This document shows positions 35,140-48,900 of a stretch of DNA of 64,000 bases, piece by piece. The notes below the pieces were generated by a model, which saw only the letters and a program-made list of their open reading frames with translations, was not told where the DNA came from and made no database searches. Position 1 is the first letter of the stretch. Each line of letters starts with the position of its first letter. A program made the translations under genes and the position numbers. Source of the stretch: Gordionus sp. m RMFG-2023 (lineage: Eukaryota > Nematomorpha > Gordioida > Chordodea > Parachordodidae); assembly GCF_954871325.1 (NCBI RefSeq), contig NC_088776.1, forward strand, positions 47,758,569-47,822,568. The letters are read 5' to 3'.

Positions 35140-35540
35140 TTAAAATAAAAAGGACGTCCTGATTTAAAATAAAATGGACATCATGATTTAAAAATAAAAT
35201 GGACATCCTGATTTAAAAATAAAATGGACGTCCTGCTATAAAAATAAAATGGACGTGATTTAAAATAAAATGGGCGTCCTGATTTAAAATAAAATGAACA
35301 TCCTGATTTAAAATAAAATGGACGTCCTGATTTTAAATAAAATGAACGTCTTGAATTTAAAAATAAAATGGACGTCTTGATTTAAAAATATAATGGACGT
35401 CCTGATTTAAAAAAAAATGGACGTCCTAATTTAAAAATAAAATAGACGTCCTAATTTAAAAATAAAATGGACCTCCTGATTTAAAAATAAAAAGGACGTC
35501 CTGATTTAAAAATAAAATAGACGTTGATTTTAAAAATAAA
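35140..35540. repeat. minisatellite, ~16 copies of a ~25-bp unit
   Basis: Tandem units of the form AAAATGGACGTCCTGATTTA with interspersed A runs. The core GGACGTCC is a perfect 8-bp palindrome. Variants GACATCC, GAACGTC and TAGACGTC occur, so the array has been drifting. It is not coding. Confidence 0.9.
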
Positions 35541-36049
35541 ATTTTTCTTCTTCTCTTTCTTGCTACACCAATTTTTGAAACAATTTAAAAGATGCGTAAT
35601 GAAGATGGGTTGGTAGACAAAGTTATCAAAAATAATTATCAACTATAAAATCAAAAAAAAGTAGTTTTTCCACTCTCCAGCTTTTTACTTGTCTCTTGCT
35701 ACATGTATTGGCATAAATTACAATTTAATTAGATAATTTTAATTATGTACATTATTCCAATTTTTTTTCTCTTATATATATATATATTTTTTAAAGGTTT
35801 ATGCGATCGTGACGGAGATTGAAATCTTAAACAAAAAAAATCGTGGCAAAAAATTTCGAGATTAGAAATTCTATAATTTTTTATAAATTCTATTTTAAAA
35901 AAAGAGATTTTTTATTTTTTAAAACAAGAGATCAAAATTTCTCAGCTCGGCTTATTTTATATTATTATTTTTTAAAAAAAAAATCAATTCTCCAGCTCGG
36001 ATTTTTTTAAATTTTGTTATTTTAAATAATTTAGGTTTGTATTGATTAA

Positions 36050-36215
36050 GATTTTAGCCAAATAATGATATATATAAGCCCGGAGATAATGCTCATAGAT
36101 GGTAGAATGGTTTCGACCTCTCTTTGCCAAATCTTGAGCTTACATCATATTATTTTACCCAAATCGGGTCGTTTTTAAAATCTACCAGAATCGGGTATTT
36201 TAACAACCTTATATA
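36050..36215. mobile_element. TAGTGTTG-family MITE, heavily decayed
   Basis: The interior carries the family's signature (TAATGCTCATAGATGGTAGA, CCAAATCTTGAGCTTA, and ACCCAAATCGGGTCG), and the right end is GGGTATTTTAACAACCTT. The left end is not clear. Confidence 0.5.
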
Positions 36216-37022
36216 TACGGGTTAAGGTTCAGATTGGTTTTTAAATCCTTTTTATCAATATCCTATCAAATCTGACAGTTTATGTGATTATAAATAAACG
36301 AATTGAAATTTAAATAAATCTTCTTGAGTATAATAGTTTATAAATTGTTTCGAAGGGAAATTGAAAATATGAGCAATAAATAAAGGTTAAATGATTCATT
36401 GTATGCTTTTCCAAAATGGATCAAATTGTTATTGTAAAATTTTTTTATTCATTATTTTACCCGACTTATTTCTAATATATTTTTAAACCCCACCCGGATT
36501 TAAAAATTTATACCATTTTACGGCCTAGGATTTGTAGGCCTCCGATATAATTATATTTAAAACCTTTTTTTTTGTTATTAAAGTATTTTAGACCATTTAA
36601 AGATCTTAAGCCTCAGCTCCTTTACTTTCACATTAGACTAAATAATGAATATAAAAAAGTTTTTCATAGGTGCATACGAAGAAAAATTCTATCAATATAC
36701 TTCATTTGGTATCACGTTAATGCAGCAAAATTTTTTCTGCGCGAATGCATGAAAGTCGATTACCTCTAATGTATTATCGAGAAAACATTATCGTGAATCG
36801 AATACTACGAATATATTTTCACAAAAACTATTTCATAACCTATCGCATAGTTTTATTCTGACTGACTTGATTCCATATATGACCGTTTTTTTTAAACGAC
36901 TACAAAATTTTATTAGTCGTATTCTTCTTAACTAAAAAAAATGTTTTATCCTTTATGTATGCTGAAAGATGATTCTGCCATTATGAGGCCTTTCAAAAAA
37001 CGCACTCTATAACCGATTTAAG

Positions 37023-37107
37023 AATTATGCATGTACGTTCCCGGCGATTATTGCCACGCCGATTCTAGCTATGCCGCCTGGCTGGCACTTTATATTTCGG
37101 CGTACAG
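37023..37107 (+). other. candidate exon 1 of an unidentified membrane-protein gene
   Basis: A GC-rich island reads MYVPGDYCHADSSYAAWLAL followed by YISAY and a donor (TACAG|GTTTTC) leaving phase 2. The next candidate exon at 37752 enters in phase 2, and together they give ...SAYRGSWMN. The acceptor before it (TTTAAG) is weak. On the minus strand the same DNA is also open, so the assignment is uncertain. Confidence 0.3.
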
Positions 37108-37751
37108 GTTTTCTAATGATAAATATTATAAATAATTTATATTTTAAAAACACACTATAATATCTAAATTATGAATCGCTGTCATCTAAAAAATATGATA
37201 AATTTACGAATGGCTGGTTGCCATTTCCTTGACTTTTTTTAAATATAAAAATATTGAAATAATTTCTGAGCGAAATTTCTCTTTGTCCATTCTATCGCGA
37301 TCGATATATAACAATGCACAATGAGGCAAATCTATCATTTAACATTATTTACCGAACTTCTTTTTTTTTATGTAAAACTCTTTCATCGCGCTGAAAACTT
37401 ATCTGATAAAGCGAAATAATGCCCACTTTGATTAATTTTAAATATGCGGTACCTTTTTTGGTAATTTGTAAACACTAATATTTATTGAAATTTAGTCTTT
37501 ATTTTCTCTCTTCTTTTCACCATTTTATACCAAATGTTCGCTTCTTCCTTGGAAACTACACTTATATTATAAAGAATAGGATATTTATTTTGCCACCATT
37601 TTATAGAGCTCATCTCTTGACTTCTAACAAATTAATGAGGCTGAATCTGGAATTTAAATAATCATAATCCATGGTTCATCTTTATTTTCGCAGAATCATA
37701 ATTCGAAACTATGGGATAAAAAATACTTGTCCTATATTATTTCTCTTTCAG

Positions 37752-37923
37752 AGGAAGTTGGATGAATAGATTTATTTTGTTTAAAACTGGCCGGAAACAG
37801 AAATTTTTCAAGAGAGCCCTGACCTTAAAATTTAGTTTCACTATTTGCACCCCTATGTATAGTATTATCGTAATAACCGTCGTAGCCTGGAAGCAAAAGG
37901 GGATTAAATTATATAAGGATTGA
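37752..37923 (+). other. candidate terminal exon with one membrane segment
   Basis: A strong acceptor (ATTATTTCTCTTTCAG) precedes 37752. The phase 2 frame reads GSWMNRFILFKTGRKQKFFK, continues RALTLKFSF, then a hydrophobic run TICTPMYSIIVITVVAW, and ends QKGIKLYKD at TGA (37921-37923). The basic stretch before and after the hydrophobic run fits a C-terminal transmembrane anchor. No family is recognised. An opposite-strand ORF here is its shadow. Confidence 0.35.
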
Positions 37924-37972
37924 TCGAAAAATATAAATTGCAACTTTTATACGATTAAATATAAATTTAAGG

Positions 37973-38396
37973 CAGGGATCCAAACCGAAAAGAATATCGG
38001 TTCGGTTCATGTTTAGGTTCAAATTAAAATAACGGTTTAGATTCAGGTTCGGTTCGTAAAAAATTAAAATATCGGTTCGGTTAGAACCTCTAAAAAACGG
38101 TTTGAACACTTTTATATTCAAACCTACATTCGAATTATGTATAGGGAAGAATATTTCTATCAAATGTGATTGATGATAATCTTTAAAATAATTCGAATAT
38201 AATTAAAATTTTTGCAATATACTAGTAATAACTTACACATTATTTTAGGCACAACATCATGAGGCTCGAACCGGTTCAGAGGCATTTTAGAGGTTCGGTT
38301 CAGGTTTGGCTAGAATTTTTTTAGCGGTTTAGGTTCGATAAAAATACCGGTTTTTAGCGATTTAATGGTTCGGTTCAGGTTCGGTTTGGATCCCTC
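37973..38396. mobile_element. hAT MITE (GGTTCGG family), TSD ATTTAAGG
   Basis: An exact 8-bp duplication ATTTAAGG is present at 37965-37972 and 38397-38404. The ends read CAGGGATCCAAACCGAA and, inverted, GAGGGATCCAAACCGAACC. Sub-terminal GGTTCGGTTC blocks occur on both sides in opposite orientation. It lies upstream of EHBP1. Confidence 0.9.
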
Positions 38397-38951
38397 ATTT
38401 AAGGAAAGCTTTAACTTGGCCTTTGATAAATATAAAAGGGTAACCTTTATTAGACTGCTTTCCCGATAATGCGATTGCGGCAATTCGTTCGCTATAAGTC
38501 ATTTACGGTTATAAATTCGTTGCAAATAGCTATTTAGCACTCTAAAAAAAGGTAAAGACGAAGTAGTACCCAGTCTTACTATTTTTAAAAAAATGTTTTT
38601 AGTATCCTTTGAGCAAAGGTTAAGCTTGTTTTACTGTTATATATCATAATCTCCATTTTTTTTCTTTTAAATAATTATGATAACTTTGACTTAGACGTTT
38701 TTCTTCTTTTTTTTTAACAGGAATTAATAATTTTCCTCAATTTTTTTTTGATGGATTAAAAATTATAACAACAAAAAACACAAATTCAAACTTTTCACGA
38801 TTAACAAGTAAATGTATTATATAATTTTTTTTTGGCAATATCGATTTTCAAAAGATATGTTAAAAGTTATATATAGCAACTTTATAATTTTATCAACAAT
38901 GACTTAGAATGTTTTTTTTTAAAAAGGCATTAAACACCAATCTTTCGTACC

Positions 38952-39100
38952 TTGTGTTGTTAAACCGGCCCTATTTGGGTCGGTTTTTAAAAACGATCCC
39001 TAGTTGCCAAATCTCGAGGCTTAAATAATATCATAATATTATTTTGATTAAAATCTTAATGGACCGTTTTTAGATGGACCCAAATCTGGAACAACACCAC
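38952..39100. mobile_element. TAGTGTTG-family MITE, short copy
   Basis: TTGTGTTGTTAAACCGG pairs with the inverted right end GTGGTGTTGTTCCAGA. Flanks TTCGTACC (38944-38951) and TTCATACC (39101-39108) agree at 7 of 8. The interior is shortened to about 150 bp. Confidence 0.75.
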
Positions 39101-39871
39101 TTCATACCAAGTGCTATTTTTTTAAAAAATAACGTTTTAAGGTATTTAGCAGATTCTGGAAATTAAATCAATAAGACCTTCAATTTTTTTTAAACAATAA
39201 CAAAAGTTACTTAAATCCGATTTAACAATAGCAAGGTTTATTGGACATCTTTATTGATTTTTAATTATAGTTTGTATTTGTAATTGAGTTAATGCTCACT
39301 TTTTTTTCCATGTCATTTCGTTTAATCATATTTGAAGTTTGTGAAAATCTTAATTAAGTTTTTTTAAATATCGTCTCAAAATGACTAATAAATATTAGGA
39401 GAGATCGGGGTAAAACGATTGATATTTTGCATTTTTACTATAAAAATTTTAAACAAAAGCATAACAGAACAAATTATAAGATTTTATGTGACCGAACCCC
39501 TCAACCATAAATAATAAAAAGTATATTTACTTATATATTTAAGGAGTTATGATTAATTATGTGAAGTATGTCATTTTCGTTATTTTATTCCATACCCAGG
39601 GTAAAGTGAATGAAATATATTTGAGCACAACTTTATTGTTTTATTAAACCAAATATTTACATTTTATTTTACAGGCTTCCCTGTTGAATCCCGCCAAAAT
39701 ATCGCATCATAGAGATGATTAGCCACTGAAAAAATCAATTAACATGGCACCACGAATTTTAGTTCATTTTCTTCCGGTTTAATAATTCTCTCCTTCTCCC
39801 ATATATCCCTGCAAAAATTAAAACGCGCACTACATTAATAATCACGCATTTTTCTTAATTTTTTCGGCCAA

Positions 39872-39972
39872 ATGAGTTTGTGGAAACGGTTTCAAAGGGT
39901 CGGCAAAAAAGCGGCAAAATTTAGATTCACCATCACTTATCACGAATTAATCCTGGAATATGACAAAAAATG
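39872..39972 (+). CDS. EHBP1: EHBP1 exon 1 (start of C2 domain)
   Basis: The ATG at 39872 begins MSLWKRFQRVGKKAAKFRF, matching the human start (MASVWKRLQRVGKRAAKFQF), so the start is secure. The donor TG|GTTTAA splits the Trp codon (phase 2). Confidence 0.92.
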
Positions 39973-42900
39973 GTTTAAAAAAGATCTATTTTTCTTTCGA
40001 GTTATCGTAATATATTATTTTTGTTCGTTAAATATTTATTTATCTATTAGTGGCCTTAAACGACTCGATTTTCAAAAATGACTAACCCAGTATTTTAGCC
40101 AGAAAATGTTGCGCAAGCCTGGAGATTTTGCTCATAGATGGCAGATAGATTTGCACATCTATTAAAGAAATTTCGAGGCTTACGTAATATTATTTTGGCG
40201 GCTAAATGAGGCCATTTAACAACACTAATTTTTCTCTCTGCTTGATTCTTCGACTAATTTTAATAGCATTGTAAAATTATCTTTAAATCTAATTTCATCG
40301 GTCACTATTAAATCTTGTTTATTTACTTTACCACATTTAAAAATATAATAGCCCCCTCCCGACCATGTGTTCCTGTAGATAGTACGAGTACTTTAGAACT
40401 CTTGGGTTTAAATAACATTGAGAATTGTTAATAAATTGGGATAAGTTATTTGATGTGGTAGATGACGTTTATAAATTAAAAACGCGCAGCGCTTTATATT
40501 ATTTATTTTATTTTATGCGCATTATTTAACAGAGTTGTTAAAAGATACTTTTTAAATGGATCTAGATACAGATATATCGTCTAAAATAATATCTAGATAT
40601 GGATATTTTAATTGAAAATCTATCTAGATACAGATACAGAGACTATATTTATATATCTAGATACAGGATCTAGATACGTATCTAGATCCTTTAACAACTC
40701 TGTTATTTAATAATTTTTTCTTTAAAAAAACTAGGATACCTAATAGCGTTTGTATTATATGGTGCCGACGGAACCGGAAAACATCTACACAAGTAAATTT
40801 TTATATTTCTATTTTTTTGTAATGCATCCTATTCTAAATATATTGTTCTGTTGAGTGTAAAATAAAAATAAATTATCTCAATATTATTTTAAATATGATC
40901 TCCAATAATTATAGTTGTTAATATAATACCTTATGATTTTAATTGCTAATCAATTTAAATATTCGTGTTCATTTGTGTTTATCTTTCTTTTGAATAAGGT
41001 TTTTTTTGGAACTGAATTTAAGTTTAAATTTTGCCTTTATTTATTTTCGCATAAAATATTTGGAGCTATAAAAAAAAGAAAATTCTAATCTCTTATATTA
41101 TTTATGCCTAGTGGAGAAAATGGGAACCAACTATAGATAATTCCTTTAAGGGCGTATTGACCTGGCCTATACCCGAAACCACTGAAATCGAAGTGACTCT
41201 CTACAGAGATCCCAAGGATCCTCAAATCTTTGAGGACAAAGAATGGACCATATTTATCGAAGATGTACTAAATGCAACTTAACACTTGTTTTCTCACCTC
41301 TTAGCTTGCCTATTATATGATTCTCCTAACTCCGCCTTTGCTAGAAATTAAGTTAGGGTCAGGATCTTATCTTAACGAGTCCACTCCTTCTCTTTTACAT
41401 TTGGAATTAAAATTCATCTTATAATATAAATATAATATTATATTGGAACAATAACTATGGGGGAGGAACGAAAGCGAGATTATTTTAGAGAATTTAGTAA
41501 GCCCTAGATAAGAGTTAGCAAAACCACTGTTGGTTTCATGATTTTGTTTGGATATATATAATTCCAATGCAATTATGATGATAATATTAAAAATCAGAAG
41601 CTATATAATATACTATATAACATTAATTTTTTTTCTTTTGCATCTGTAATTTTTTTTATTTTGATAATGTTATTTTTCCCAGCGAAACATCAAGGACATC
41701 CATAATAAAAGGCAGCAGATTACTGCTTCAACCGATATAAGGCTCAACAATTATGTGGGTGCTTGTTGCGGCTTAGAACCCAAGGTCAGCCAAGTCAAAC
41801 TGAATCTCAGACCCAACGGTAAAAGGGTCAGAGAAGCCATCTTAAGTTTTACCGTGTCCTGCAATTTTTTAAAGGAAGGAAAAGCCACGTAAGTGTTTAA
41901 GTTTATATTCTACATTAAATTTTTTTTTAGTGTGATATGTTTTGGTATATTCTGCAAACCTTTATCTTTTCTTAAACCCCTATTGAGTTTTTTAGGGGGA
42001 ATAATTATAAAAATTTTGGTAAGGAAAAGGGTCTTTTATATTGACGAGTTTAGTATTATGGCAGAGAAAGCTGTTATAAAATTAGCAAGTTTTTAGATCT
42101 TGCCTAGCTTCTCCATAATCTTAGCACAGGATACTGAAATTAACACGTCTATTTTTAGAGCCGGTCCAATATACCTGGAGTTCTATGCCATAGTCTTGGT
42201 TTTTCTTGGTTCAACATTATTTGTCAACGTGCCTGGTGGCAGGCACCACTTAATGTTTTAATGAGCTTGAGAAGAACATTTAAATGATTGATTTAAAAAA
42301 AATCATTGATCCATATATGTTATAAATAATATCATTATTGTTTTAAAATTTTATTTGGGTATTGTAAGCAGCGATAGCGTTTCGTAGACAATATAAAATC
42401 GTTATTATAAAAGGATAAGAATAGTTAAAATGTTAAAATAAGGTAATATAACATTATGTTCTTTTACAGACAATATTCAGCTCTTGTTGAAACCTATGAT
42501 TTGAAAAAAAATATTTTACATTAAAGCATCATTTTTTCTAGTCATTATCGTAAATAGAGGAGTCAGTATTTTACGGCCCTAGGAATGATAAGGCATTATG
42601 CTTACAAATGAAGAGGCAATGTTTCATATCTCCCTTCCCTCATAGAATTCATAAACTTAATAAATTGTTAACCAAGACATCATCAGACAGCGATCCTTTA
42701 ATGGCATTTGATCACCAAATCATTTAAAAACCCATGGCTGCGGCCAGCCCATGAGGTGAAAATGAGTAATTCTCAGCGAAATCGAATTTAAATTGATTTA
42801 CTTTAAAAAAAATGTTTCTATAAACATAAACATAAAGTGATGAAGATATGCGAAGCCTGGCTTCCATGATCAGCTTTAGCCCAGAGGACGAGTATGAACA

Positions 42901-45900
42901 CGACAAATTCAGTAACAATAGCCTTGACTCGAACTCCAACTTCGGAGCCAAGGTCAATCAACTGCACAGGGATTGGGCAAAGACCTGTGGCCAAAGTTCT
43001 GATAAGACTTTTCAAAACGATCATCATCGTTTAACGGGAGAAAATGGGAAAAATCTAAAAGACGTTAGTATGAATGGAGATAGCAGTGCAAATCAAAGTC
43101 CCGAAGATGCTCAGCTTGAAAAGTGGTTCGTGGTAAAAGGAGCGATTGAAGGGGATGAGAATAGCAATAACCAAGGTTTGTTACCTTCATTGTAAATTAA
43201 ATTTTTTAATATTTTTTTTGGTTACAAATATAATATTTAAGTTGCTCCATAAATGTTCAATTACGGAGATTGTGACAAAAATAGTCTCTCAAGTTATAAT
43301 TTAATAGAATAACCAATTAAGAATATCTTGTGATATCGTTTGGGCATTAAAAACAATCCCCATTGCCTACAATATTCTTCAAGTTTATGAGAGAATTATG
43401 TAATTAGTTTACTTTTAGATAATTCTTCACGATAGATTATCCATATCCCTTCTAATACAAATCTTTATTAAACAACTATTTCTTTTCATGAGCGCTTATT
43501 TATTATATTTTAAAATTCAATTAATGAAGTTAACGATACATCTCAACTAGACCTTAATAAACTAAACATTCCCACCAACAATTCGACCAAACAATTAAAA
43601 GGGGAAGGTTTAAGCGAAAATAAACTTCACAAAAAGATGAGCTTTTTTGATTTGGAACAAGGTAAATCTTCTAAAATTTTTTTCTTATCAATTTCCATTA
43701 TTAATATTTTCCACGTTTTGCGAAGTTTTTGATTTGAGCTTAATCACTACAACCTTGTTAAACTATTCATAAAAGGGATTTTAAGGGTTAAAAATAAAGC
43801 ACGATTCTGAATAAAAAGCAGATAAAGCATTCTATATCGATGTAATATATATATATTTTTTTATTAATAACAAATATTTAGTTTCCAACTTGTTCATCAA
43901 ATGCACTCCAGCCGGCAATCAATTCACGCCTAATACTACGCCCTCTCATATAAATAAAATTGTCGAAAATGAAAAATGGGATGATAGTAAAAAAAGAAAT
44001 CCGCCCTTAAAAAATAATCATCTAACGAGCACACCCTTGGCGAAAGCTGATAAAAACAATTTTGCCATATACGATTCGCCTTTCAAAAGTATATATCTTT
44101 TATCATGTTTTTTGTAAAAGGTTTTTATAATTTATAAATTATGAAATTGCAACGATCTTTATAGCACATAGTTGCGAATCAAGGTCGATGATATGGGGTT
44201 TAAATGATAATCTAACATAATTGAATAAACAAAACTAAAAGACAAAGTTGCGCCTGTTGTTATTTTAAAAAATATTTTATCCAGTTCTATAAAAAATACA
44301 CTAACAATAAACCCATATTTTACATATATTTTAATAAAACTTCACCATATTAACAAGACTTAAAAAACAATCGTTATTATGGCTCCCTACGCATCAAAAA
44401 CGGTCAATTTATCAACAATAACCTAGTTGCCTTGGGGAATGACAATTACAAAGAAAAACATTATGAAACCAATTTTAGCAACAAATTGAATACTCTAACC
44501 TCCATCGGTCTTCCAACAACTACGGGTTCTTTGATGAGACGTCTGAGCTCAAGTTTTAGGAGACCTAAGCTAAAACACCTAAATTTGAATGCCACAACTA
44601 CTCCCGATATTCACGCTGACTACAAAAATAAGTTACTAATGTATTAATTTTGTTTACATTTTTTTATAGTATATGTTTGTGCATCATTATGTTATAAAAG
44701 CAAAAAGAATGCATTTATTGCAATGTTTAAGATAATAATCATAATTATCTCTCTTCCATCATTAGAAATCAATCAAGGATGATTGGGATAAATTGCAGCG
44801 CTATTATATTATTAATATAATGTTTGTGATCCAAACAAAATTTTGAAAGTAATCTACCGTCATTAATGTGTTAAAATTTTTTACATTTTTGCTATTTATT
44901 ATATCAAAAATAGTAACTAAACGCATTCTAAAATGATATAAAAAAATAATTTGCATTTGTACGATCCGATCCACAAATTTTTTACTGATTCGATCCTTTT
45001 CCGATATTGCTATAAAACCGATCCGATAATTTTTATATACCATCTATCTTTGAACCAATGTCATAAAAAAATCAATATTTTCTAAAAAAAACTAAATAAT
45101 TTTTACGAATGATATGTATTTTTCTTATTACCTAAAAATTTAGAATCTCATTTAAAATATGGTCAATGTTTATAGCTGAATGTAGTGTTGCTAAGGGCAA
45201 TGATGTATAGCTTTGAACTTTATTTTTTATGTGTTTTATTAAAATATATGATTGTGTTTTAATTATCTTTATATACAAAAAAAATTGATGTTTTCGAGTA
45301 GCATGTGTGGTCTAGTCGGTTCAGTGCGTATATCACAATCCTATAGTTCTGGGTTCGAATCCAGCAAGGACCATTTTTTTTGGCTAATGCCAACTTAGAT
45401 GTTCCGTCCTTGTGGCGATGATATATATATAGAATATTCTGCTAATATATATTATTAGGTCTTATTGCATTTTAATGAAATTTGGTTTAGTAAATGGCTA
45501 TATGCCAACCATCATTATATATCACTACTCTGTTGCTAAACGGCTCGATTTAACTGATTTTTAAAAACAGCTAAATTAAGAGCCAAGGTTATATTACCTT
45601 AGCCTCCAAATTTTACCAATAGATATCTAAACCTTTCTGTCGTCTATGGGTAAAATCTCCAAACTTTTGTAATTTTATTTTGGCTTACATCTTGAGTTAG
45701 CCATTTTCAAAAATCGGCTAAATCAAATCGTTTAACAACACTAGCTGAATGTGACTCGTTAGATATGTTTAACCCCCTTTTTTTATTGCAGATATATATA
45801 ACAAAAAATAATACCAAGTTTATAGCCACATTATCATAAAATAATTTGATTTTCTTAAAACATATGAATTGAATTGGTTCCTTTTAGTGCTGTGTCGGTA

Positions 45901-48900
45901 TTAGATATTGGATCGGGGCTTTAGCGTCTTTGGATTGAGCCAATACCTTTAAAGAAACACGATCCATCTTTTTATTAGTTTTTTTGTTATTTTATGATTG
46001 TACATGTATATAATTTTACATTATTTTAATAGATTTTATATTTATTTTTAGAAAAATGGAAGGGTTTTAAATCTTTTTTTTTAAAAAAAATAATATCTCA
46101 CCCATTTTATTATTTATAAGAAATTTTTTTTTAGAGATATGACCCCTGAGTTATGGAAATTTCTTATAAAAGATAAAGAGAATTTTCAAGGGATATAGAT
46201 AATCCAGATCGTATAATTTTATTGTCAGAAAATCTTGAGGCTCTCATTTTTATAAATAAAAAATATTTTAATTTTATATGCTAAATATAACCATTTTGAT
46301 ATTCATACCAAACATACATATATATACTGTTCAAAATAAAATGCATACATTATTTATATATTTTTTTTGATGTTATAATATAATTTTTTTTTTAAATTTT
46401 AGTTCTAATTATAGAAATATTTAAATTAAATACATAATGCATTTTTGCACATAAAATATGAATTTTAGTTATTACATTTGGCTTAAGGGTAGAAGATGGT
46501 TAAAAAATTAATATAATATCGGACAGGTATCGAATCGGTTTAAACTAATATCGGATTGGATTGGTGAAAAATATGTGGATCAGCACAGCCCTAGTTCCTT
46601 TTATTAATATATTATTAAGGAATTATATGTAAAATAATATTATATATATAAAAATATAGGGTCGGATGTTATTTTTAAAAAATATCGGTTCGATCCGATA
46701 TTTAAATCGACACAGCCCTAATTTTTATAAATATAATGATAATATCAGAGTTCCAGATGATTATAAAATAGAATTGCGTTGATAAATACTGATATTGAAA
46801 CGTAAAACAAAAAAGAAAGGAATATGCTTAAAAGAAACAATATTATGTGTTTAAGATATATTACTATCAATCTTCTTTTCCGTTTAATGGTGATTTCCTG
46901 GTTTACACAGGTTAGCCAGTTTCCCCTCTGATTTTTCTTTTCCATTTTTGACGGTCCGGAGCATCAATATTTGTAAGATTCATTTTTCTCATATCCGCCG
47001 CTATTATCTTTATCCACGTCATCTTGGGCCTTCCTCTAGGTTTTGATCTTACTACTTCCATCAAGATGCATCTCTTTACCCAGTCATCTTTTATCTTACA
47101 TTTTACATGCTCAAACTATCTTAGTCTATTTCTTCGTATTACAACCCCAATCACTTCTATTCCCATTCTTGCTCGCATGCTAGTTTTTCTCTCTCTCAGA
47201 GATACTTCACATATTCATCTAATCATCCTCATCTCTGTTCTTTCCAATTGCAGCTTCCATTGCCCATGTTTCGCCACCAGAAACTAAACAACTCCTCACA
47301 CAGCTTACATAAACTTTCCCCTTTAACTTCAGAGAGACGTTTTTATTTGTTGAAATAGATGACATCTCCTTCTTCCATACTTGTCTGACCTTTGCAACAA
47401 CAACAGAATCTACACCACCGTCTGCTTTTAGCATATTACCCAAATAGAGAAATTTTTCACTTTTCCAGGGTTAACCAATTGCCAATATACAAACCACCAT
47501 TTTCTACATTATCAGTATTATGTACACCTTTTATGCACGTTCTACAAATAAAGGTCATTCTTGCTAACATCAGACTTCCTTTTTTCTCGCTACATCTTTT
47601 ATGCACCCATTTCTGACACTGATGCATTGGATTGAATTTCTAGCAATTCCTTTCCCGCATACACCACAAAGCCAGTTGTCGGATTCCTTTGTCTTCAGAT
47701 TATTCCCACCAATCATTACCTTTGTCTTTACTGCCTTCATTTTCAGGCCCTTTGCTTCCATAGCCATCTTCCATCTACTAATTTTATCCCTCAATTCTTC
47801 CTCACTGTTTGCCATTAATACAAGGTCATCTGCATATAATACCTCCAAGGGAAGTCCTTTACGCATCTCTCTAGCCACCATATCCACTACTAAGATAGAT
47901 AATAATGGACTTAGCATGGACTCTTGATGAATTCCTTTTCCCAAAATGTATCCTTCTTTTCTTCACTTCTTCCAACCTGATGATATGCCGAAATAATATT
48001 GCATAGCTTTTTACCAAAAATCATCTTGATAATCATTATTTGATTATCTAGTCTTCTTACTTCTTATATTGTCCACTCATTTCTCTGTAATAAAAATGTC
48101 AACCTTCATCATTACTTCCTTGCCAGAAAAATTTATACTTTTTACTTGTCCTGCCAATCAATCTTGCGCCTTTAACTTTCCACCTAGTCTCTTACATGCA
48201 ATACACATCTATACGCCTTCTATGTAGTGTATTGACCACTTATCCCGCTCTTCCCACCATGCTCCTAACATTCCATGTCGCAACTCTTACTCTATCTCCC
48301 GTAAACGGGTTTCTCCACTTATTATAAGGTCGTTTATGGCCTACATATGTTTCATTTTCACTAATCATGGTTCCACCAGGTTTCCCATCCTTCTTTTGTC
48401 GTAGGCGGATGAGGAGGCCCAGCGGGGTACTTTGGGCTATACCCCGTCCATGTTTTGTTGTGATCATTAGGAATTTTGGTGCAGGGTTTATACAATCGGA
48501 TGCCCTTCTTGACATCAACCCCTAAAGGTGGTTTTTACATCCCGTCGAAGACGGTTATCCTTTCAAGATCCAGACTTTAGTGAACCTCTTAGACCTCCAT
48601 TAGCCGCCAAAAGACGTTGTCACTCTCCCACCGCGATGAGGTTGAAGGTAGGATTTCGATAGAGCAATATATCGCTATTAATACTTTCAGAATACAAAAT
48701 ACAGCCCACATCACCCCATAGGACTTCTTTTAATTTTTTTTTATTAAGAACGATATTACAATGGTTATATAAAAGCATTTAAGAATCCTGGTCCAAATAT
48801 CACGACATTTAGGAGAAAAATAAATAGAAGGAAACAAAACTAGATCAGCATCACTCCGATTTCATATAAATCTTGAATAGATTTTTCTGATAAGATCACA

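Noticed and set aside
45308-45371. Functional tRNA gene
   Set aside because: The A and B boxes are present, but the acceptor stem does not pair and no clear anticodon arm forms; a SINE head explains it better.
47024-47927. Plus-strand ORFs across the LINE (for example 47024-47287 and 47601-47927)
   Set aside because: They are shadows of the minus-strand LINE coding sequence.
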